Of a DNA stretch of 60,906 bases, positions 55,801 through 60,906 are shown one piece after another. Made by a program: the position numbers and the translations under genes. A model generated the notes under the pieces. That model was not told where the DNA came from. It did no database searches and was given only the letters and a program-made list of their open reading frames with translations. Position 1 is the stretch's first letter. The number at the start of each line of letters is the position of its first letter. The stretch is from assembly GCA_028293765.1 (NCBI GenBank), contig JAQGOG010000122.1, positions 1 through 60,906 of the forward strand. The letters run 5' to 3'. Source of the stretch: Gammaproteobacteria bacterium (lineage in GTDB: Bacteria; Pseudomonadota; Gammaproteobacteria; Steroidobacterales; Steroidobacteraceae).

Positions 55801-58674
55801 CAAGGAGTGTCCCGCCGCCAGCAGCTTGCGAAACGCCCTGAGGAGCTTCGCCACGTCCTCGAAGTGAAGACCGGTGGTGGGCTCGTCGAATAGAAACAAT
55901 TTCCCGTGATGGGTCGTGCTGGAGATGACCGACCCGGCATCCGCGAGATGCCCCGCCAGCTTCAGGCGCTGCGCTTCGCCGCCCGACAAGGTCGGCACCG
56001 GCTGACCGAGCTTCACGTATTCGAGTCCCACATCTGCGAGCGGCGCGAGGCGAGCGGCTACCTCGCGCGAGTCCGTAAAGAACGCGAGTGCTTCCGTTAC
56101 CGTCATGTTCAGTACGTCGGCGATGCTGGCACGACGGCCGTCTGCGCCTTCGCGCTTGATGTCGAGCACCTCGTCGCGATAGCGGCGCCCATTGCAGTCC
56201 GGGCAGCGCAGGTACACGTCAGAGAGAAATTGCATCTCGACGTGCTCGAAGCCATTGCCGGTGCATGTCGGGCAGCGGCCGTTGCCGGAGTTGAAGCTGA
56301 ACGTACCCGCGGTGTACTTCCGCTCCTGTGAGGCCGGCTCGGTAGCAAACAGCGCCCGGATCGCATCGAACGCACCGACGTAGCTCGCCGGGTTCGACCG
56401 CGTCGAGCGGCCGATCGGACTCTGGTCGACCATGACGACGTCGTCGATGAGCTCCGCGCCGCGAAGCGCGGCGAACTCACCGGGCGCCTCGGTGGGCTTG
56501 CCTCGATATTTGAGCAAGGCGGGATACAGAACGTCTTCGACGAGAGTGGACTTGCCGGAACCCGACACGCCCGTCACGCAGACCAGGCGCTTCAGAGGTA
56601 TCCGGACATCGACATTCTTCAGGTTGTGCGCGCGCGCGCCAGTGAGCTCCAGCCATCTGTTGGAGCGGGCCTCCGCTACGACTTCCTGGGTCGCGCTCGC
56701 TGCCGCGGCTTGTCTCGCGGCGAGTGCCTTTGCGGCAGCCGCCACTTTCTCCGGGGAAGCGGTGACCATCTTGCGGCCGCTCAAATATTCGCCGGTCAAC
56801 GAGTGGGCGTGACGCCGGATCTCGCGGGGAGTGCCGAAAAAGACGATTTCGCCGCCGCGCTCGCCGGCGCCCGGCCCCATGTCGAGAATGCGGTCGGCCT
56901 CCAGCATGATCTGTGGATCGTGCTCCACGACGACCAGCGAGTTGCCCGCATCGCGCAGCCGCTTCATCACCCCGATGACCCGCAGCATATCCCGCGGATG
57001 CAGCCCAATGGAGGGCTCATCCAACACGAAGAGTGTATTGACGAGTGACGTTCCGAGGGCCGTGGTGAGGTTGATCCGTTGCACTTCGCCGCCGGAAAGC
57101 GTGCGTGACTGGCGATCGAGAGTCAGATACCCCAATCCCACATTGACGAGGTAATTGAAACGTCCGCGGATCTCTCCCAGCAGCAGATCGGCCGCCTCAT
57201 CCAGCGGCTGCGGAAGCGCAAGCCTGTCGAAGAACTCACAGGCTCTCTCCACCGGCAGCAGCATGACGTCGTGAATCGTCAGCCCGGGTAGAACTCCTGG
57301 CGTCTCTTCGCTCCATTGCACCCCATGGGGGCGGAAGCGCGCAGCAGTGCCGAGCACCGAGTCGGCCAACTCGCGGCTACCGACTCGCCACAACAGCGCT
57401 TCGGTCTTCAGCCGTGCTCCGTCACAGCTCGTGCACGGAGTGTAGGCACGGTAGCGTGATAAGAGCACGCGTACGTGCATCTTGTAGGACCGGGTCTCGA
57501 GCCACGCGAAGAAGCGCCTCACCCCATACCAGACGCCCTTGGTCCATTCACCCTCGCCTTCGATCACCCACTTGCGCCGTTCGGCGCCGAGCTCCCGCCA
57601 CGGTGTGTCGAGCGGGATGCCGCGCTTCTTGGCGAACTTCTCCAGGTCCTCCTGACACTCGGCATACGACTTCGTCTGCCAGGGTTTGATGGCGCCGCCG
57701 CGTAGTGTCTTACTCTCGTCCGGAATGACGAGTCCGTAGTCGATCCCGATGGTACGGCCGAAGCCGCGACACGTCTCGCACGCGCCTACGGGAGAGTTGA
57801 ATGAGAACAGGCTCGGATTTGGTTGGCTGTAGGAGCGGTCGCACTCGGCGCAATGCAGCTCACTGGAGTAGCGCCATGTCTGGAGGCTGCGCGGCGGGTC
57901 GCTGTCGTCGACGACGTGGACGTTGACTCGCCCGCGGCCGACGCGCAGCGCCGCCTCGAGTGATTCGAGCACACGGCCCCGTTCGGTGGCTCCCGCTCGA
58001 AAACGATCTTGTACCACCTCGAGGATCGTCTGTTTCTCGGCGACGCTGGATTTGCGGCCGCGCTTCTTGGTGGCCGGCGCGCTGGGCGGCTGCGCTGCTT
58101 CCGGCCTGTTGGCTTCAAAGAAGCGCGTGTAGCCCTGCTTCTCGAGCAGCCCGCGAACTTCGGCTTCCTTGAAGTTCTGAGGAACCGGCACGGGAAAGCA
58201 GAGCAGGAGCCGCGGATCGCCGGCGCTTTGCGCGCGACTCAGCATATCCGCATAGATGCTTTCGGAAGTGTCGCGCCGAACTGGCTTGCCGCAGCACTGG
58301 CAAAACAGCGTCGCCCCGCGAGCGAACAGCAGTTTGAGATGGTCGTTGAGCTCCGTCATCGTGCCCACGGTCGATCGTGATGTGCGCACGGGGTTCGTCT
58401 GATCGATCGCGATCGCCGGCGGGATGCCTACGATTGTCTCGACCTGGGGCTTGTCCATGCGGTCCAGGAACTGCCTTGCGTAGGGCGAGAACGTCTCGAC
58501 GTAACGGCGCTGTCCTTCGGCATACAACGTATCGAACACGAGCGAGGATTTCCCAGAGCCGGATACGCCTGTGACGACGATGAGCTCGTTTAGTGGGATG
58601 TCGACATCGAGGTTCTTTAGATTGTTCTGGCGCGCGCCGCGCACAAGGATGGCGTCACGGGAGGCGTCGGTCAT
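52813..58674 (-). CDS. uvrA: Double-length UvrA with four ABC ATPase domains
   Basis: A 1953-residue protein, twice the usual UvrA length of about 940. Two UvrA units follow each other: Walker [27 protein letters not shown] (first unit), [13 protein letters not shown] and [13 protein letters not shown] (second unit); four LSGGE signatures; four DEP Walker B motifs ([44 protein letters not shown]); and zinc-module CxxC pairs in each. Both units keep a UvrB-binding-like region after the first ATPase. It likely acts in nucleotide excision repair as an intramolecular dimer. A Gly/Asn/Ser-rich insertion (encoded at about 53690-53820) interrupts the last ATPase. The ATG at 58674 gives the standard start. 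The small zinc-ribbon gene follows. Confidence 0.9.
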   Translation of the reverse strand: MTDASRDAILVRGARQNNLKNLDVDIPLNELIVVTGVSGSGKSSLVFDTLYAEGQRRYVETFSPYARQFLDRMDKPQVETIVGIPPAIAIDQTNPVRTSRSTVGTMTELNDHLKLLFARGATLFCQCCGKPVRRDTSESIYADMLSRAQSAGDPRLLLCFPVPVPQNFKEAEVRGLLEKQGYTRFFEANRPEAAQPPSAPATKKRGRKSSVAEKQTILEVVQDRFRAGATERGRVLESLEAALRVGRGRVNVHVVDDSDPPRSLQTWRYSSELHCAECDRSYSQPNPSLFSFNSPVGACETCRGFGRTIGIDYGLVIPDESKTLRGGAIKPWQTKSYAECQEDLEKFAKKRGIPLDTPWRELGAERRKWVIEGEGEWTKGVWYGVRRFFAWLETRSYKMHVRVLLSRYRAYTPCTSCDGARLKTEALLWRVGSRELADSVLGTAARFRPHGVQWSEETPGVLPGLTIHDVMLLPVERACEFFDRLALPQPLDEAADLLLGEIRGRFNYLVNVGLGYLTLDRQSRTLSGGEVQRINLTTALGTSLVNTLFVLDEPSIGLHPRDMLRVIGVMKRLRDAGNSLVVVEHDPQIMLEADRILDMGPGAGERGGEIVFFGTPREIRRHAHSLTGEYLSGRKMVTASPEKVAAAAKALAARQAAAASATQEVVAEARSNRWLELTGARAHNLKNVDVRIPLKRLVCVTGVSGSGKSTLVEDVLYPALLKYRGKPTEAPGEFAALRGAELIDDVVMVDQSPIGRSTRSNPASYVGAFDAIRALFATEPASQERKYTAGTFSFNSGNGRCPTCTGNGFEHVEMQFLSDVYLRCPDCNGRRYRDEVLDIKREGADGRRASIADVLNMTVTEALAFFTDSREVAARLAPLADVGLEYVKLGQPVPTLSGGEAQRLKLAGHLADAGSVISSTTHHGKLFLFDEPTTGLHFEDVAKLLRAFRKLLAAGHSLLVIEHNLDLIRAADWVIDLGPEGGERGGEIVCVGTPAEVSANARSFTGQALAAYEKSISSDSNASIATAAEVVSATVAAPLVTGVAEPRAQYGRGNGHDKNSVVIHNAREHNLKNIDVEIPRDKFTVITGVSGSGKSTLAFDILFNEGQRRYLESLNAYARQFVQPAARPDVDAIYGIPPTVAIEQRTSRGGRKSTVATLTEIYHFLRLLYVKLGTQHCPDCDAAIEPQSGASIAARLLRDYKGKRIALLAPLVVARKGFYTDLAKWAAKKGFKTLRVDGASLSTGQWPRLSRFKEHTIELPVAEIDVGSKTDTALHAALDRALDFGKGLVHVLGPKSDTVTVFSTKRACPSCGRSFSELDPRLFSFNSKHGWCESCFGTGVEMAGFDEEQTGEEIWWNEWYEHDPRACTACNGQRLNPVGLGVRFRERSIAALAAEPVAGAGEFFSKLKLTTREKEIGRDLLAEIRARLKFLERVGLGYLQLDRSAPTLSGGEAQRIRLAAQLGSNLQGVCYVLDEPTIGLHPRDNEILLDSLAELAGNRNTLVVVEHDEDTIRRADHVLDLGPAAGVRGGEVVGSGTVEDLIRNPLSITGRFLREPLLHPAQPVRLVKDNTPRLKLEKVALHNIEGIDVGIPVGRLVVITGVSGSGKSTVARDVLYSNLRRLLGESNGNGRYPTRAKDNGKSNGSGRGNGASGSGTRNGRGKPTDLIGCKALRGIEHIDRVLEVDQTPIGKTPRSCPATYIGFWDAIRTIYAGTTEARIRGYTASRFSFNTAGGRCDACEGQGVKTIAMSFLPDVKILCDVCGGRRFNSETLSVLWREKSIGDVLAMDVDDAVEFFKAHPRIHHALKLLQDVGLGYLTLGQQSPTLSGGEAQRIKLVTELSKVRGDVAAGPRFKPKHTLYVLDEPTVGLHMADVEKLIHVLHRLVEAGNTAVVVEHNLDVMAEADWIVDMGPEAGDGGGRIVAQGAPAEIARKKKTSHTGRVLDDFLRERTRP

Positions 58675-59147
58675 TCCGTCACCGTCAATAGTGGAAGTCG
58701 GGCATTTGCGAGCGGGATGAGCTCGCGTGAGGACGCGAGTGTAATGGATTTTCGGCGCGTTTCGCGCCGCCATCGGCCCCGTATTTGCGGTCGTACGAGA
58801 CGAATTTCAATCCGCTGCAATACATCCAGTATTGCGCCGGTCTAAGCACTGGATAGGATCGCGCACCGTCGGGCCGAGCCCGGTAGTCGTGCGAACGAAC
58901 GCTCGAACTGCATCCGGGAACCCGCTTTTCCCGTACGGTCAGTTGCTTATGTCGTTCGCATGCGACGACTTCTAGGGCAGCTTGGAAACTGGGCGTACAA
59001 TCCGCCCCGCAAGTCCTGGCGGTCGCCGGAGCGATACAGGCCTTCCTGTCCCGTACCGGGGTTGGTCCGTTGGCCGTCACAGGCCGCCGGCCCTGCCCAC
59101 GGGGCAGGTTGAATGAACACAGTCCCAACGTTCTAGGAGAATCTCGG
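58675..59147. other. Divergent interval between uvrA and the bufferin operon
   Basis: This 473-base interval should carry the promoters of both transcription units. I see no LexA box before uvrA. A 7-bp stem CCTGCCC-ACG-GGGCAGG (59092-59108) lies 40 bases before the bufferin start. AGGAGA at 59134-59139 is the ribosome site of the precursor gene. Confidence 0.5.
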
Positions 59148-59399
59148 ATGAACTCTCGAAAGATGTCCAGCGTTGCTCTTGCCGCTGCTGCCGCGATGAT
59201 GTTCTCGATGGCTGCCGTCACGACCGCCAGCGCGGACGAAGCGAAGGTGAAGTGCGAGGGGGTCAACTCCTGCAAGGGCCACTCGGCCTGCAAAAGCGCC
59301 AACAACTCCTGCAAGGGTCAGAACTCCTGCAAGGGCAAGGGCTTCCTCGAAATGACCCAGGCCCAGTGCGACGCAGCGAAGGCCAAGGCTGCGAAGTAA
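59148..59399 (+). CDS. bufA: Bufferin-type RiPP precursor (Cys-rich, MNIO substrate)
   Basis: An 83-residue exported precursor. A Sec signal peptide (about 1-30, ending TASADE) is followed by a core with six Cys in repeats [29 protein letters not shown] and a final QCDAAKAK. Bufferins are periplasmic peptides, modified by an MNIO enzyme, that buffer copper or other metals. The genes for the enzyme (DUF692) and partner protein (DUF2063) follow directly. The assignment rests on this context and the Cys pattern. Confidence 0.85.
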   Translation: MNSRKMSSVALAAAAAMMFSMAAVTTASADEAKVKCEGVNSCKGHSACKSANNSCKGQNSCKGKGFLEMTQAQCDAAKAKAAK

Positions 59400-59428
59400 G
59401 CCCCGGGCGAACTGCTGAGCTTCCACGA

Positions 59429-59459
59429 GGGAGGGCCGTTGCTGTTGGGCGGCTCTCCC
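59429..59459 (+). promoter_or_regulatory. Hairpin between precursor and enzyme genes
   Basis: GGGAGGGCCG (59429-59438) pairs with CGGCTCTCCC (59450-59459) over ten positions with one G-U pair; the loop is 11 bases. No T-tract follows. It lies 29 bases after the precursor stop and could limit read-through to the enzyme gene or protect the precursor message. Confidence 0.6.
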
Positions 59460-59470
59460 GCTTCGCCAAA

Positions 59471-60313
59471 ATGATCCCGATGCTAACTCGCCCCTCCCTG
59501 GGCTTCGGTCTCGGCCTGCGGGTCGATCACTACGAAGCGATTCTCGCCGAGCGGCCGCCCATCGATTGGTTTGAGGCGCTCACCGAGAATTATCTCGTGC
59601 CGGGCGGCAAACCGCTGCACAATCTCATGCGGATTCGTGAGCACTACCCGTTGGTGATGCACGGAGTGTCGATGTCGATCGGCAGCACGGCGCCGCTCGA
59701 TCGCGACTACCTCGCGCAGGTGAAGGCACTCGCCGCGCGGGTCGAGCCGGAGTGGATCTCCGATCACCTGTGCTGGACCGGTGTTGCCGGCAAGAACATG
59801 CACGATCTGCTGCCTTTGCCCTACACGGAAGAAGCTCTCGCGAACGTGGTCCAGCGGGTCCGGACGGTGCAGGACATCCTGGGCCGCCGCATCCTGCTGG
59901 AGAATGTTTCGAGTTACGTCACGTTCCGCGATTCGCAACTCACGGAGTGGGACTTCCTGCGCGAGATCGCGGAGCGGGCCGACTGCCTGATCCTCCTGGA
60001 TGTAAACAACATCTATGTGAGCGCAGTGAACCATGAATTCGCGGCGATCGATTATCTGAATGCGATTCCGGTGGAGCGCGTACAACAGATTCACCTGGCC
60101 GGCCACGAGAACCACGGCGACTATCTGATCGATACGCATGACCATCCAGTGCCGGATCCGGTCTGGGAGCTGTATGCGGCGGCGGTGCGGCGCTTCGGGT
60201 CCGTCGCTACGATGATAGAGCGCGACGCCAACATCCCGCCGCTCGAGGACCTGTGCAACGAGCTCGCCGCCGCGCGGACGGTCGCTGAGCGTACTCTGGC
60301 TCGGGCGGCATGA
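59471..60313 (+). CDS. bufB: Multinuclear non-heme iron oxidase (MNIO, DUF692)
   Basis: A 280-residue TIM-barrel enzyme of the DUF692/BufB family, which installs oxazolone/thioamide or thiooxazole groups on Cys residues of bufferin precursors. Family landmarks are all present: [48 protein letters not shown] and [18 protein letters not shown], which together provide the His, Asp and Glu iron ligands. The start could be ATG 59471 or 59480; neither has a strong ribosome site. Its stop overlaps the next gene in ATGA. Confidence 0.92.
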   Translation: MIPMLTRPSLGFGLGLRVDHYEAILAERPPIDWFEALTENYLVPGGKPLHNLMRIREHYPLVMHGVSMSIGSTAPLDRDYLAQVKALAARVEPEWISDHLCWTGVAGKNMHDLLPLPYTEEALANVVQRVRTVQDILGRRILLENVSSYVTFRDSQLTEWDFLREIAERADCLILLDVNNIYVSAVNHEFAAIDYLNAIPVERVQQIHLAGHENHGDYLIDTHDHPVPDPVWELYAAAVRRFGSVATMIERDANIPPLEDLCNELAAARTVAERTLARAA

Positions 60314-60906
60314 GTCGTCTCGAGCACATTCAGAACGACTTCCAGAGTTTCCTCCTGCGGGGTAACGCGGCCGTGGAGGCGCATGTTGTGGGCACCGGGC
60401 GGGTCCCCATTGCCACCCGACTGGGCATCTACGGCGACGGCTATTGCGCGCGCCTCTGCGAAGCGCTGCAGGCCAATTTCCCGATTCTCACCCAGCTGCT
60501 GGGCGAGGGAGACTTCGAAACGCTCGCGACGGCCTACGTGCGTGCCCACGAATCGCCTTTCTTCTCCATCCGTTACTACGGGAATGCCCTGGCGGAGTTT
60601 CTGGCGACCGAAGCGGATTACGCGGGGGCTCCCGTCTTGGCCGAGCTTGCTCGCTGGGAATGGGCCCTGACCGAGGTATTCGATGCCGCGGATGCCGCTC
60701 CGATCGGCCCCGGCGAGCTTGCGCGAGTTACTCCGGACGAGTGGGCGGACCTGCGCTTCGACTGGCACCCGTCCGTACGCCGTCTGGAGCTTACCTGGAA
60801 TGCGCCGCAAATCTGGAAGGCCGTCGGTGATGATGCCGAGTCGCCGGAGGTGACTCTGGAATCCAACCCGGTGCAGTGGCTCTTGTGGCGTCACGAGCTA
60901 CGCAGC
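60310..60906 (+). CDS. bufC: DUF2063 (HvfC/BufC) partner protein, truncated by the window
   Basis: The first 199 residues of a DUF2063 protein, the partner that brings the precursor to the MNIO enzyme. The family opening is intact: [12 protein letters not shown], then [24 protein letters not shown] and the domain linker [16 protein letters not shown]. The gene runs off the window end. It overlaps bufB by 4 bases (ATGA). Confidence 0.92.
   Translation, partial: MSRLEHIQNDFQSFLLRGNAAVEAHVVGTGRVPIATRLGIYGDGYCARLCEALQANFPILTQLLGEGDFETLATAYVRAHESPFFSIRYYGNALAEFLATEADYAGAPVLAELARWEWALTEVFDAADAAPIGPGELARVTPDEWADLRFDWHPSVRRLELTWNAPQIWKAVGDDAESPEVTLESNPVQWLLWRHELRS

Noticed and set aside
54124-55893. 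589-residue open frame on the plus strand
   Set aside because: Antisense to UvrA ATPase domains; no domain of its own.

Overview
The window reads as a chromosomal segment of a GC-rich gammaproteobacterium. The gene set (a P-II protein with the GlnB-type Asp54, CobT/CobS/CobU, a PA0069-type radical SAM protein, a GH17-GT2 glucan synthase, a CTGT-N8-ACAG LexA-like box and a GEMM-I riboswitch) would fit the Steroidobacter/Nevskia/Xanthomonas side of that class. This is inference from gene content; no rRNA is present to confirm it. I saw no tRNA, rRNA, CRISPR array, insertion sequence or prophage. Most genes are housekeeping or regulatory.

Layout. 1-8 kb: a P-II regulator, a quinone oxidoreductase and, on the minus strand, a two-gene operon of large hybrid histidine kinases. 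8-11.4 kb: the acetolactate synthase subunits, split onto opposite strands, and a glyoxalase I. 11.4-18 kb: a membrane GH17-GT2 beta-glucan synthase, a DMT permease, a YiiD-type thioesterase, a frameshifted EamA pseudogene, and a double-VOC protein with a histone-H1-like tail that ends in a strong terminator. 18-26.5 kb: an active-site-less alpha/beta hydrolase, a coiled-coil FHA protein, a divergent nucleotidyltransferase/phosphoesterase pair, IlvA, an AI-2E-type permease and a DUF3429 protein. 27-31 kb: lower-ligand cobalamin assembly genes cobT, cobS and (convergent) cobU, with an unusual ladder of 42-44 bp repeats where cobS and cobU meet. 31-36 kb: DUF4870, DUF885 lipoprotein, MFS permease, and a radical SAM protein behind a LexA-like box.

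36.1-45.6 kb is the most remarkable region. It is a seven-gene, same-strand, tightly packed cluster: lipoprotein, transmembrane Ser/Thr kinase with TPRs and a PEGA-like end, degenerate-FHA/PEGA membrane protein, small exported protein, actin/Hsp70-like (probably ATPase-dead) protein with an intact FHA domain, and two VWA proteins. The VWA proteins share an N-terminal membrane motif resembling the Asp-bearing helix of MotB/ExbD/TolR. I read it as a phosphothreonine-dependent envelope scaffold; no described system that I know matches it.

46-52.4 kb is a c-di-GMP neighbourhood: a CHASE/HAMP/GAF/GGDEF/EAL protein, an NlpC/P60 lipoprotein, then a clear c-di-GMP-I (GEMM) riboswitch in front of a gene with two SPOR-like modules. 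52.5-58.7 kb holds a zinc-ribbon protein and a double-length UvrA with four ABC ATPase domains. The window closes inside a bufferin-type RiPP operon: a Cys-rich precursor, a hairpin, an MNIO/DUF692 enzyme and a truncated DUF2063 partner.
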